The translations under genes and the position numbers were made by a program. From REEB470 sp032117095 (GTDB lineage Bacteria > Bacillota > Bacilli > Paenibacillales > YIM-B00363): a stretch of 47,018 nt of DNA. Positions 23,672 through 31,251 of this stretch are shown here, piece after piece (the first letter of the stretch is position 1; each line of letters opens with the position of its first letter). The notes beneath the pieces are model-generated. The model was given only the letters and a program-made list of their open reading frames with translations, made no database searches and was not told the origin of the DNA. The DNA lies in NCBI GenBank assembly GCA_032117095.1, contig JAULZZ010000117.1:1-47018 (forward strand). Reading direction: 5' to 3'.

Positions 23672-24748
23672 CTACACGTCGTGTCGTGGCCACAGTGCAC
23701 GGAGTTTTGGGGCATACGGTGGCGTCAAAATGCCATGTTCTGTGATGAGCGCATCAACAAAGGCGTGCGGGGTAATGTCAAAGGCGGGGTTGTATACACA
23801 CACATCTGATGGGGCGACTTGCACGCCGTGCATGTGTGTGACTTCCTCGCTGGGGCGTTGTTCGATCGGAATGTCCTGTCCTGTCTTCGTATGCAGGTCA
23901 ATAGACGTAGCGGGACAAGCGACATAAAATGGAATGTCGTGCGCTTTTGCAAGCACGGCCAACGCATACGTCCCGATCTTGTTGGCGACGTCCCCGTTGG
24001 CGGCGACACGATCCGTGCCGACGATGACCGCTTGTATTTTTTTTTGGGCCATGACCATCCCAGCCATGCTATCTGTGATCAACGTCACATCCATCCCTGC
24101 ACGCATGAGCTCAAACACCGTCAGTCGGGACCCTTGCAATACAGGACGCGTTTCTGTGGCAAAAATACGCAACGGAAACCCTTGCTCCTGCGCAACATAA
24201 AAAGGGGCAGTCGCTGTTCCGTAAGACGAGGTCGCCAAACTGCCCGCATTGCAATGGGTGAGTATCCCGTCGTCCGCATGCAACAGAGACAACGCATGTT
24301 CCCCGATCGTGCGATTGGTCGTCGCATCTTCGTGTTGCATGCGCAAAACTTCGTCAAGCAAGCATTGGCAAATCGCAGCACACGTCCATGCTTCGTCACG
24401 CCATGCATGATGGGCAACCCCGACCATACGGTCTACCGCCCCCATCAAATTGACTGCGGTCGGACGGGCTTCCCGTAACACGTTGCCATAATGCGCTAGC
24501 GCCGTCTTCAGGTGTGTGCGATCGTCTCCGCACTGACGCACCGCCAACACCAAACCAAATGCAGCTGCCATGCCGATCGCGGGTGCCCCACGCACTTGCA
24601 TCGTCACGATCGCATCCCGCATGTCTTCTGGCGTATACACAGCCCGATATTGTATCGTATGCGGCAATAGACGTTGATCCAACAACAACACATGGTCACC
24701 GTTCCACCGGAGATTGTGTACCCACGCAGGGCGATCAACCGCCGTCAT
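23672..24748 (-). CDS. mtnA: Methylthioribose-1-phosphate isomerase
   Basis: A 358-residue enzyme of the methionine salvage pathway that converts methylthioribose-1-phosphate to methylthioribulose-1-phosphate. RGAPAIG at about 53-59, Cys166 in THCNAGSLAT and Asp246 in GTDRVAANGDVANKIGTY are the catalytic and substrate-binding residues of the family, together with ETRPVLQGSRLT. The start at 24748 is chosen because GGAGAAAGGG lies 9 nt upstream; ATG 24757 sits directly on that site and a TTG frame begins at 24769. No other mtn genes or SAM riboswitch are in the window. gcvH lies 54 bp upstream in the same direction. Confidence 0.95.
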   Translation of the reverse strand: MTAVDRPAWVHNLRWNGDHVLLLDQRLLPHTIQYRAVYTPEDMRDAIVTMQVRGAPAIGMAAAFGLVLAVRQCGDDRTHLKTALAHYGNVLREARPTAVNLMGAVDRMVGVAHHAWRDEAWTCAAICQCLLDEVLRMQHEDATTNRTIGEHALSLLHADDGILTHCNAGSLATSSYGTATAPFYVAQEQGFPLRIFATETRPVLQGSRLTVFELMRAGMDVTLITDSMAGMVMAQKKIQAVIVGTDRVAANGDVANKIGTYALAVLAKAHDIPFYVACPATSIDLHTKTGQDIPIEQRPSEEVTHMHGVQVAPSDVCVYNPAFDITPHAFVDALITEHGILTPPYAPKLRALWPRHDV

Positions 24749-24802
24749 CGTGAACATCCCTTTCTCCAAAGTCCCGTTCTTTTGTGGGGGTAATCTTCAT
24801 TT

Positions 24803-25186
24803 TTACGCATGTGCATACTTTGCGGCATACGTCGGGGCATCCCATAACGTTGCCAGCTCCCCCTCGTCGCTCATCTCAACGGCGATCATCCATCCCGCTT
24901 CATAAGCAGAGGCATTGACCTGTTCGGGGGATTGCGCCAATGCCGTGTTCACACGGACGACAACCCCCGAGACAGGAGCATACAACTCAGAAACGGTCTT
25001 CACGGACTCCACATTGCCAAAACTTTGCCCTTTGTGGAGTGTTTCTCCTACTTTTGGCAATTCCACAAACACGATATCGCCTAACTCACATTGGGCAAAA
25101 TCGGTAATGCCTACGATAGCAATGCCTTCGTCGATGCGCACCCATTCGTGCTGGGCCGTATAATGATATGTCGTTGGGACGTTCAC
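24803..25186 (-). CDS. gcvH: Glycine cleavage system H protein
   Basis: A 127-residue lipoyl-carrier protein. Lys63 in GNVESVKTVSELYAPVSG is the lipoylation site. H protein shuttles the aminomethyl group in glycine decarboxylation and in Bacilli also serves as the first octanoyl acceptor in the LipM-LipL relay. The GTG start at 25186 follows TAGGAGGAAAAGCC; an in-frame ATG at 25204 overlaps that site and is rejected. Other gcv genes are absent here, so this is the stand-alone form. LipL in this window (42538-43326) would be its partner. Confidence 0.95.
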   Translation of the reverse strand: MNVPTTYHYTAQHEWVRIDEGIAIVGITDFAQCELGDIVFVELPKVGETLHKGQSFGNVESVKTVSELYAPVSGVVVRVNTALAQSPEQVNASAYEAGWMIAVEMSDEGELATLWDAPTYAAKYAHA

Positions 25187-25237
25187 GGCTTTTCCTCCTA
25201 GCATATCGCGTTATTTTTACTGTCTCCTCCGAAATGC

Positions 25238-25271
25238 AAAAAAAAACGAAAGGCAACATCGCTGTTGCCTT
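25238..25271 (-). terminator. Intrinsic terminator of the peroxiredoxin gene
   Basis: On the minus strand the 9-bp stem AAGGCAACA/TGTTGCCTT with a 4-nt loop is followed by TCG and nine Ts. It separates peroxiredoxin from gcvH. Confidence 0.92.
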
Positions 25272-25291
25272 GGGATGTTGTACGCAGCGGG

Positions 25292-25840
25292 CTAGTTGGA
25301 AACGAGGTGTTTTGTGCCTGGTTTCCAATTTATCGGGCATAAGCCCCCTGATTGCAACGCTTGCAGTACACGAATGGTTTCTTCTACGCTGCGACCGACG
25401 TCGTTATGGGTGACCACCGAATATTTTAACTCTCCGTGTGGATCGATAATGAACAGTCCCCGCAACGCAATGCCTTCTTCTTCGATGAGCACGCCATAAT
25501 CCCGCGCAACCGTCTTATGGATGTCCGATGCCAAAGGATAGTGAAGCAAGCCCAATCCGTTGCGCTCACGCGGAGTGTTCAACCATGCGCGATGTGCATG
25601 CACGCTATCTGTACTCACACCCAACACTTCGCAATTTAACGCTTTGAATGTGTCATACGCTTCGCTGATTGCAGTAATCTCTGTCGGACAGACGAAGGTG
25701 AAATCCAAAGGGTAAAAGAAAAAAACAAGCCACTTTCCCCGATAATCCGCTAGCGACACGGTACCAAAAGACTGACCATCTCCCAAAGCAGTCGCCATCG
25801 TAAAATCTGGTGCCTGTTTCCCTACGCGTGCTACACTCAT
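25292..25840 (-). CDS. 2-Cys peroxiredoxin (AhpC/Prx1 family)
   Basis: A 182-residue thiol peroxidase. The peroxidatic Cys51 is in DFTFVCPTE and the resolving Cys168 in GLCPINW, giving the typical 2-Cys arrangement of Prx1/AhpC enzymes. It reduces H2O2 and organic hydroperoxides in the cytosol. No ahpF or PerR gene is adjacent, so reduction probably relies on thioredoxin. ATG 25840 follows GAGGGGGATTATAACG; the ATG at 25858 overlaps that site. A strong terminator ends the transcript. Confidence 0.95.
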   Translation of the reverse strand: MSVARVGKQAPDFTMATALGDGQSFGTVSLADYRGKWLVFFFYPLDFTFVCPTEITAISEAYDTFKALNCEVLGVSTDSVHAHRAWLNTPRERNGLGLLHYPLASDIHKTVARDYGVLIEEEGIALRGLFIIDPHGELKYSVVTHNDVGRSVEETIRVLQALQSGGLCPINWKPGTKHLVSN

Positions 25841-26026
25841 CGTTATAATCCCCCTCATGAAGTTGACAATATGATCTCAATGGGGCTAATGATATCATCT
25901 GTACCAGGTGAAGTCAATGCGAAAATCGGATGTAGGGAGACCAAAAAAACCACCTATGTCGAAAATGAAACAGGGGGCGCATCGGACTGCGTGTATTCCA
26001 TCTCTCGTCCCCCACCTCCTACGTAC

Positions 26027-26055
26027 AAACCCCCCCATCTTAAAGACAGGGGGGA
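26027..26055 (-). terminator. Probable terminator of the coat protein gene
   Basis: A stem of six G:C pairs (CCCCCC/GGGGGG) separated by 12 nt lies just after the coat protein stop. On the minus strand it is followed by only GTTTGT, so the U-tract is weak. Confidence 0.45.
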
Positions 26056-26060
26056 GGATA

Positions 26061-26726
26061 CTAACTGTATACAGGCACCTGAGGGGCGTGATTCATCATC
26101 GGGGAAGTCGCTTGATTGTGCTGCCCACTGGGGACAAATTTACTCGTCTGTCCCGAAACTTGGCCATATCCACTCGCATGACCGTGCACCGGTTGGAACG
26201 TGTGTAGTTGGTGTTGCGTCGTTTGTGCCTCAAGCGTCGGCACTTGGTACATCCCGCGCTGGTTCATAAACAAAAACGTTTCGTACGCCTGATTAAAGCA
26301 CGAAATCGCAGCGTTGACGAACAGCTGGCGCAAGTGCGGATCGGACATTTCGAGTCCGCGTTGGAGGTGATGGGTCGCAGACGCTTTATGCGCAATAAGC
26401 AACGCTTGGGCAATCGAAAAGTCATTGAATTTCCCAGTCGTCTGTGGCGTGATCGGCTGCGGTTGACGCAACCCGTATTTGATCCGCTCTACGCTCGCTT
26501 CTGGTTGTGGAAAGGGTGTAGGCATGCGATGGCGTGCACTGGCGTCGTGCGTGTAGGCGATCCACTGATCGTACCCTTGCACTGTAGCATCTAGTTGCCG
26601 TTTGATCATGCTTTTGAGCATCTCGTCTTGGGCTTCTTGTTCGTACCAAGCCAAATGCTGGATAAGATTGACTTTCTCCAACAACATTTCGCTCACTTCG
26701 ATGACTTCATGTGCTCCAAATTTCAC
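26061..26726 (-). CDS. Spore coat protein, CotF family
   Basis: A 221-residue protein with an N-terminal four-helix CotF domain (PF07875-like) carrying ferritin-like Glu/His-rich helices. The first helix contains EVSEMLLEKVNLIQHLAWYEQEA and the last FVNAAISCFNQAYETFLFMNQRGMYQVP. Residues of about 160-221 form a Gln/His/Pro/Ser-rich tail of low complexity. The domain is typical of coat or coat-associated proteins of Bacilli. The GTG start at 26726 follows GAGGAG at 8-nt spacing. No sporulation promoter could be recognised upstream; the 260 bp up to the next gene hold nothing else I can support. Confidence 0.85.
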   Translation of the reverse strand: MKFGAHEVIEVSEMLLEKVNLIQHLAWYEQEAQDEMLKSMIKRQLDATVQGYDQWIAYTHDASARHRMPTPFPQPEASVERIKYGLRQPQPITPQTTGKFNDFSIAQALLIAHKASATHHLQRGLEMSDPHLRQLFVNAAISCFNQAYETFLFMNQRGMYQVPTLEAQTTQHQLHTFQPVHGHASGYGQVSGQTSKFVPSGQHNQATSPMMNHAPQVPVYS

Positions 26727-26987
26727 GGACTCATCTCCTCTGTGCGCGCGTGTAAGTTCACTTCTCGCTACGCCTTCCTACTCTTGCCTACTTTGGCGTG
26801 TTTTATACAAAAAAAGACATTCTTTTTTTGATACAGGGCACCGCGATCCCTCGGATCATCCCCGTAAACATGCGCACACAAAAACATGTTTCCCGAAAAA
26901 TAAGGGGACTTTTAACAAGCTAGGGGATAGAGATGCCCTCTAGCCAAGATGCATACGCTGCCCGTTGTATCCGCCCCACCGCATGGG

Positions 26988-27611
26988 CTACTCACGCAAC
27001 CGCGCAATGGCGAGCCCGTCGTACGCTGGCACGATCGTGCTGTCTAGCCGTGGATCTGTCTGCAACTGTACCAAAAACTGACGCAATGCTTGAACCGATG
27101 GCGACGTGTACGCCACTTGCTGCGTCCTTCCCTTTGAAAAAACGTTATCGGCCACAATGATTGCTCCTGGTGTGCCCAATTCGATGGCATATTCCAGATA
27201 CTGCGGGTAGTTTCCTTTGTCCGCATCAATAAAGAAAAAATCGAATGTGCTCCCAGCTTTTACGAACGACGCCATGTGCGGCAACGCTTCCCCTTGCAAC
27301 ACCGTAATGCGGTGCGCATATCCCCCTTTGGCAATCGTTTGTGTTGCCACCGTCGCAAACGCAGGTTGCAGTTCGATCGTCGTCACCATGCAGTCGCGTT
27401 TTCCCCGCGCCAAACACATGGCGCTATACCCTGCCAAGGTACCCAACTCCAAAATGCGCCGCGCCCCGCACATTGCCACGAGTAACGTCAAAAACTGCCC
27501 GTAGGACGGCGCAATGCCGATCGAGGGCATGTTGTGCTCGACTACGGCTTGTTGCACAAGAGACCACAACGCTTCGTCTATGCGTTCTTCCTCCATCGGA
27601 TAAGGCCGCAT
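26988..27611 (-). CDS. O-methyltransferase, class I SAM-dependent (YrrM/COMT-like)
   Basis: A 207-residue protein of the family 3 O-methyltransferases. Motif I is ILELGTLAGYSAMCLA, the ribose-binding acidic residue is in VTTIELQP, and DFFFIDADKGNYPQYLEYAI holds the metal and catalytic acid residues. VADNVFSKGR is the conserved ADN motif. Members methylate catechols or modified tRNA wobble bases; the substrate here is open. The start at 27611 follows AAAAAGGAGCAAAATAAC; an upstream ATG at 27632 lacks a binding site and overlaps the gene before it. It lies 1 bp after the DUF1232 gene and is probably co-transcribed with it. Confidence 0.88.
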   Translation of the reverse strand: MRPYPMEEERIDEALWSLVQQAVVEHNMPSIGIAPSYGQFLTLLVAMCGARRILELGTLAGYSAMCLARGKRDCMVTTIELQPAFATVATQTIAKGGYAHRITVLQGEALPHMASFVKAGSTFDFFFIDADKGNYPQYLEYAIELGTPGAIIVADNVFSKGRTQQVAYTSPSVQALRQFLVQLQTDPRLDSTIVPAYDGLAIARLRE

Positions 27612-27612
27612 G

Positions 27613-27870
27613 TTATTTTGCTCCTTTTTCATGGCGGGACGGATACTTTTTTTCCATGCGCCGAACGAACCAATAAAAAAGCATGAGTGTCACCGCCGCA
27701 TCGTCATACGGCAACCCAGGCAACAAATCGGGGAGCACCCAATACAACCCCAACGGAACGAGCAACAACGCTTTGTCCTTGCGGGAAACACGGCGTGAAA
27801 ACAACCACCCAAACGCCTTATAGCTGCGTAAAATCATGCCTAAAAAACGCGAAAATTTCTTTGCCGACAT
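27613..27870 (-). CDS. DUF1232 (YkvA-like) small membrane protein
   Basis: An 85-residue protein with two membrane helices. LYWVLPDLLPGLPYDDAAVTLMLFYWF matches the DUF1232 pattern of a conserved Pro-Asp-x-x-Pro turn followed by Asp-Asp. The family's function is unknown. The start at 27870 follows GGGAGAGGACGATAGGG; a GTG at 27894 is further upstream and lacks a clear binding site. Its stop is separated from the O-methyltransferase start by 1 bp. Confidence 0.75.
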   Translation of the reverse strand: MSAKKFSRFLGMILRSYKAFGWLFSRRVSRKDKALLLVPLGLYWVLPDLLPGLPYDDAAVTLMLFYWFVRRMEKKYPSRHEKGAK

Positions 27871-28002
27871 CCCTATCGTCCTCTCCCACGTCACGTAATA
27901 TTGTATGGGACGACGCCCAACGGCCTCCGCCTATGTACGAACACGATCGCAGTTACACGAACCACGCGTCACGACACGAGGTGTTCCTATTTTCTATGCG
28001 AC

Positions 28003-28833
28003 TCACGGTTTGCTCGATCGGGCATAGTCTAATGCCACTTGGATCATTGCAGTCCCTTCTGTGACCATTTGGGGCAGTTGCGCCATCGGCAACGGATTTA
28101 CACCATACCCCGCCTCGATCGTAAAAGCAGGTTTTTGCCAACGATGGATAAACCAATCCCGCAACCCCGCATCACTCCCTTGCAGGTTCACAACCGCATA
28201 TCCACTGCGTTGCGCCATTTGTTGTGCGATCGTCGCAGCATCGGGCGCATGTTGTCCACGGTAATGATAATAAATTTCTCTTCCTTGGGAATGAAAGGCA
28301 AGCAGCACCGCACACGCATGTGTTTCCAACCAATGGGCGACTGCACGGGATTCTGGTTCGCTCAGTGGGTATGGCCCGCCATAGTCTCGGGGACCGGGCT
28401 TCATGACATTGCGACGCCACCGTTCCTGAGCCCAATAGGCGGGAAACTGATCATTGAGATCGACTCCGCGGGCATTGGCCTTCCAATCGTCGGCGGCGTG
28501 ACCCCACGGATGACGATGCACACGTTGTACCCCATCTGGATTGAGCAACGGAATGACAGTCAACCGCACGTGCGCCATGCACGGGTGCGTATGCAATCGG
28601 TTGAATGCCTCCACAAGCAACGGTGTTGTGATCCCTTCATTGGCGTGCACTCCCCCGACAGCGACCACACGATGTCTCCCTCTTCCCGCGGTAAACGCCC
28701 ACAACGCCCGCCCTTCCACACTGTGCCCAATCAATGCGGTGTGGACGTGCGGTGCCGTATGTTGCCATGCGATACGTTGCCGTTCCAGCTGGGGATACCC
28801 GTAAGGCAATGTGCGTGCGGTGCTTTTACTCAA
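28003..28833 (-). CDS. M14 family zinc carboxypeptidase (gamma-D-glutamyl-diaminopimelate type)
   Basis: A 276-residue peptidase domain without a LysM anchor or signal peptide. The zinc ligands are His63 and Glu66 (GGVHANEG) and His181 (LLAFHSQGREIYYHY). Arg122 (ARGVDLNDQF) is a substrate-binding candidate and Glu240 (FTIEAGYG) the catalytic base. This matches the M14C enzymes that cut the gamma-D-Glu to diaminopimelate bond of peptidoglycan peptides, plausibly in muropeptide recycling (inference). The TTG start at 28833 has AGGGGG 9 nt upstream and overlaps the murI stop by 8 bp. The longer frame upstream lies inside murI and is not used. Confidence 0.88.
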   Translation of the reverse strand: MSKSTARTLPYGYPQLERQRIAWQHTAPHVHTALIGHSVEGRALWAFTAGRGRHRVVAVGGVHANEGITTPLLVEAFNRLHTHPCMAHVRLTVIPLLNPDGVQRVHRHPWGHAADDWKANARGVDLNDQFPAYWAQERWRRNVMKPGPRDYGGPYPLSEPESRAVAHWLETHACAVLLAFHSQGREIYYHYRGQHAPDAATIAQQMAQRSGYAVVNLQGSDAGLRDWFIHRWQKPAFTIEAGYGVNPLPMAQLPQMVTEGTAMIQVALDYARSSKP

Positions 28834-29701
28834 GCGTATGCACCCCCTGTGAAAATTGTGGACATGACTCCACGTGCACAGGCAATTCAAGCCATCCTTG
28901 GGCGATCGTCTGAAACGAATCTGGATCACCACTACAAAAAAAGCGATGATTGCTCGGAACCGTTGTATTGTTTTGCAAAATATGAGGTGTATGGGAGGAG
29001 GCTCTTGTCTTCGTCTGTTCCAAATGGAGACGCACGTCATGTGCCGTTTGTGCGGCAGAGGAAATGAGCTGTACACTGGGCCCCATGCTCTGTTGAATCA
29101 AAGGGGTGAGAAAAGGGTAGTGCGTGCACCCCAAAATGAGCGTGTCTATCGGCTGTTGTCGCATCGGGTGCAACGTCTCCTCCACGATACGCTGGGCATG
29201 GCGCGTATGAAACTGCCCCTGCTCCACCAATGGAACAAACGCAGGACACGCCAAGCTTTGGACGATGACCGTGGGGTCGAGTTGCTGCATGGCCGTCTCG
29301 TATGCACGACTCCGAATCGTCCCTTCTGTCCCAATGACACCGATGTGGCGGCGTTTCGTCGCTTGTACGGCAGCTTTTGCCCCTGGAAGAATCACCCCTA
29401 AGACGGGGATAGACGTGCGTTGCTGTACCGCATCACGTGCGACTGCGGTCGCTGTATTGCAGGCGATGACCAACAATTTCGGACGAAACTGCAACAAAAA
29501 ATCGACAATCTCGATGGTGAACGTGCGCACTTGTTGGGGGGGACGGGGGCCATAGGGCGTGCGAGCAGTATCTCCAAAATAATACAGCGTTTCGTCGGGC
29601 AACTGCGCCATGACTTGTTTTACAACAGTTAATCCGCCTACTCCCGAATCCAAGATGGCGATCGGTTGATGCTCCACCGTGTGCTTCACCGCTTCCTTCA
29701 T
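28826..29701 (-). CDS. murI: Glutamate racemase
   Basis: A 291-residue enzyme that makes D-glutamate for peptidoglycan. The two catalytic cysteines are Cys81 (VIACNTATAV) and Cys192 (ILGCTHYPF), with DSGVGGLTV near the N-terminus and GDTARTPYG as the other hallmarks. The C-terminal 40 residues are longer than needed for the fold and poorly conserved. ATG 29701 has no clear binding site (the leader reads GATATTTTTTG). A GTG at codon 5 or 9 preceded by AAGGA is an alternative. The stop overlaps the M14 peptidase start, so the two are translated together. Confidence 0.93.
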   Translation of the reverse strand: MKEAVKHTVEHQPIAILDSGVGGLTVVKQVMAQLPDETLYYFGDTARTPYGPRPPQQVRTFTIEIVDFLLQFRPKLLVIACNTATAVARDAVQQRTSIPVLGVILPGAKAAVQATKRRHIGVIGTEGTIRSRAYETAMQQLDPTVIVQSLACPAFVPLVEQGQFHTRHAQRIVEETLHPMRQQPIDTLILGCTHYPFLTPLIQQSMGPSVQLISSAAQTAHDVRLHLEQTKTRASSHTPHILQNNTTVPSNHRFFCSGDPDSFQTIAQGWLELPVHVESCPQFSQGVHTLE

Positions 29702-29840
29702 TCAAAAAATATCATCAAAAATACTGTATGTATGCGCAACGCCAAACGTACCACGGATACCCTGCATTTTCGTTGTCCCCCGCACATGACAAAAAACACG
29801 ATGTACCTTCTCCTGTTTTTTATCCCGTTTCACCTGATTA

Positions 29841-29967
29841 TACGCATCGCGATTTCAAACCCTATCCCCCAGCGCAAAGGCGACTCCTTTTGGCAACGGT
29901 TAAAATGCCTTTTGCTTTCTCACAAAAGACAGCCCTCTGTGCGCATGTTTTCACTATGTAATTCGTA
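29841..29967 (-). mobile_element. F1 MITE-like element, copy e (127 bp)
   Basis: In minus orientation it starts TACGAATTACATAGTGAAAA and ends with GCGATGCGTA, with the GGCATTTTAACCG and GCACAGAGGGC segments of the family inside. The length equals copy f (127 bp). TTA flanks the left end and TGA the right; both fit TNA, but they are not identical. The 344-bp gap between murI and the small ORF at 30046 holds this element and one terminator, and nothing else I can support. Confidence 0.75.
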
Positions 29968-29982
29968 TGAGATATGCACGAA

Positions 29983-30017
29983 AAAAAGAAAAAAACTCGA
30001 GTTTTCATCCACTCGAG
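29983..30017 (-). terminator. Intrinsic terminator of the small membrane peptide gene
   Basis: On the minus strand CTCGAG-TGGATGAAAA-CTCGAG is followed by seven Ts, a C and seven more Ts. It lies 28 bp after the stop of the 35-residue ORF at 30046-30153, which supports that ORF being a real transcription unit. Confidence 0.8.
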
Positions 30018-30045
30018 GAAAAAATAAGGCATCGCCGTGTGCGAC

Positions 30046-30153
30046 TCATGAGCGATCCCTTTTGCGGCGTCGTCTCATCGTCCACATCATATACACACAC
30101 GTACCGAGTACGACCAAGAGGATGAAAAATGCTTCAGAAAACCCACGTCCCAC
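30046..30153 (-). CDS. Small single-pass membrane peptide (YjcZ-like in shape)
   Basis: A 35-residue ORF with a GTG start: MGRGFSEAFFILLVVLG then CVYMMWTMRRRRKRDRS. One hydrophobic helix is followed by a strongly basic tail, so the N-terminus is probably outside and the tail cytoplasmic. The upstream AAGTAGGTG is a fair binding site and a strong terminator follows. The size and GFxxxFFILLVV core recall YjcZ-type peptides, but the basic tail is different and I do not assign it to that family. Confidence 0.55.
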   Translation of the reverse strand: MGRGFSEAFFILLVVLGTCVYMMWTMRRRRKRDRS

Positions 30154-30210
30154 GACAAACACCTACTTTTCATGGGAACAGCATACCATAAAAAAAACAG
30201 TCAAACAACA

Positions 30211-30450
30211 TCACATTTCTATTGGGGAATCGAGTTGCTCTTGCGATTTGACCATAAAACGCACAGGCACAAACAAATCGTCAAATTTCACATTGTACAG
30301 TTGGACAAAGGCGTCGGCACGTTTGGTGGTGATGCTCCGATGCCCCGTCTCTATTTGATGCAAATACCCTGGTGAAATGTGAAGTTGTTTCGCCACAACG
30401 TCAAGTGTGATCCCCAACCGTTCTCTCATCTCTCGTAGCACGCTATCCAC
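30211..30450 (-). CDS. XRE-family helix-turn-helix regulator (short)
   Basis: A 79-residue protein that is nearly all HTH: LREMRERLGITLDVVAKQLHISPGYLHQIETGHRSITTKRADAF, with the recognition helix around SPGYLHQIE. GTG start at 30450; the binding site GAGGAGGGCAAGCG is strong. It is transcribed divergently from the second XRE gene at 30601 across a 150-bp region carrying repeated TTGCA motifs, so one or both proteins probably regulate that region (inference). Targets are unknown. Confidence 0.88.
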   Translation of the reverse strand: MDSVLREMRERLGITLDVVAKQLHISPGYLHQIETGHRSITTKRADAFVQLYNVKFDDLFVPVRFMVKSQEQLDSPIEM

Positions 30451-30468
30451 CGCTTGCCCTCCTCAAAC

Positions 30469-30572
30469 TTTGCATTTTGCACAGTATGTTACTATCTTAC
30501 TCCAACGCCCACCGTTATTCAACGCATATTGCATAGTTTAAACTGCGGTGTTCCCATTTTGCATAATGCAAA
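30469..30572. promoter_or_regulatory. Three TTGCA-rich operator-like sites between divergent XRE genes
   Basis: TTTGCATTTTGCAC (30469-30482), CGCATATTGCATAG (30523-30536) and the palindrome TTTGCATAATGCAAA (30558-30572) share the TTGCA half-site. The palindrome falls in the spacer between the -35 and -10 of the rightward promoter, an ideal repressor position. The leftmost site lies between the leftward promoter and its gene's ribosome binding site. Confidence 0.7.
30494..30522 (-). promoter_or_regulatory. Promoter of the short XRE regulator
   Basis: The minus strand reads TTGAAT (30517-30522), a 17-bp spacer and TAAGAT (30494-30499), about 37 bp before the start codon. Confidence 0.6.
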
Positions 30573-30580
30573 GGTATAAT
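30551..30580 (+). promoter_or_regulatory. Promoter of the long XRE regulator
   Basis: A perfect TATAAT (30575-30580) has a weak -35 TTCCCA (30551-30556) at 18 bp. The operator palindrome 30558-30572 fills the spacer. Confidence 0.6.
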
Positions 30581-30600
30581 AACGTAGGGAGAGTGAGGTC

Positions 30601-31065
30601 ATGAATGGTTTTGGCACAACCATACGACAACTGCGCAAAGCGCACGGCTTAACGATGAAGCAACTCGGTCAATTGCTCAATCTTGCCGAATCCACGATTT
30701 CAGGATATGAAAACGACAACCGTCGCCCTGACATCGATACACTCGTATGTTTTGCCCAATTATTTGGAGTCACAGTGGATTTCTTGCTCGGGTTCTCCTC
30801 AAGATCTCCCTCAAATTTTTCTGAGGGAACACTGGACGTTGTCTCAAAGATGCTGTTTTCCACTGCACATCATCTGGTGGACGATTCATCGGATCCCCCA
30901 CGCTACGAATTACACGATGCGCATGCGGTCACACAGGAAGAAATGATCCCCTATCAAATCAATTACCCCAATGGGAAAATCGAAACACTGTCTCCTGATG
31001 AAGCGATCCATGTGCGCACGTGTTTAGAAATGTTTCGCCGTTGGAAAGCTCGTAAAAAGTATTGA
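30601..31065 (+). CDS. XRE-family helix-turn-helix regulator (with C-terminal sensing region)
   Basis: A 154-residue protein. The N-terminal HTH spans about residues 7-62 (LRKAHGLTMKQLGQLLNLAESTISGYENDNRRPDIDTLVCFAQLFGV, recognition helix at AESTISGYE). The C-terminal 85 residues are acidic, not a recognised domain, and may bind a ligand or dimerise. GTGAGGTC precedes ATG. It shares its control region with the divergent short regulator. An autoregulated pair resembling a phage-type or biofilm (SinR-like) switch is possible but not shown. Confidence 0.88.
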   Translation: MNGFGTTIRQLRKAHGLTMKQLGQLLNLAESTISGYENDNRRPDIDTLVCFAQLFGVTVDFLLGFSSRSPSNFSEGTLDVVSKMLFSTAHHLVDDSSDPPRYELHDAHAVTQEEMIPYQINYPNGKIETLSPDEAIHVRTCLEMFRRWKARKKY

Positions 31066-31113
31066 TCGCTGGCATGCGCACACAAAGGGGGATGTGCTCC
31101 CCCATCCTTGTGA

Positions 31114-31240
31114 TACGAATCACGATTTCAACCCATATCCGCCAGCAGAAAGGTTGCTCCTTTCCGCCACGATTAAGACGACCTTTTCTTTCCCGCAAAA
31201 ATCAGCTGGCTGTGTATATGTTTTCCATAGGTGTTTCGTA
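31114..31240 (-). mobile_element. F1 MITE-like element, copy f (127 bp, TGA duplication)
   Basis: The ends TACGAAACACC and GTGATTCGTA (minus orientation) are inverted repeats with few mismatches. Perfect TGA flanks on both sides (31111-31113 and 31241-31243) are a 3-bp target duplication of the TNA type. The middle carries GGCGGAAAGG and CCTTTCTGC arms. Confidence 0.85.
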
Positions 31241-31251
31241 TGAACCGCAAC

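Noticed and set aside
25859..25920. PerR-type operator before the peroxiredoxin gene
   Set aside because: A short ATGATATCAT palindrome is present, but it does not match the TTATAAT-n-ATTATAA consensus.
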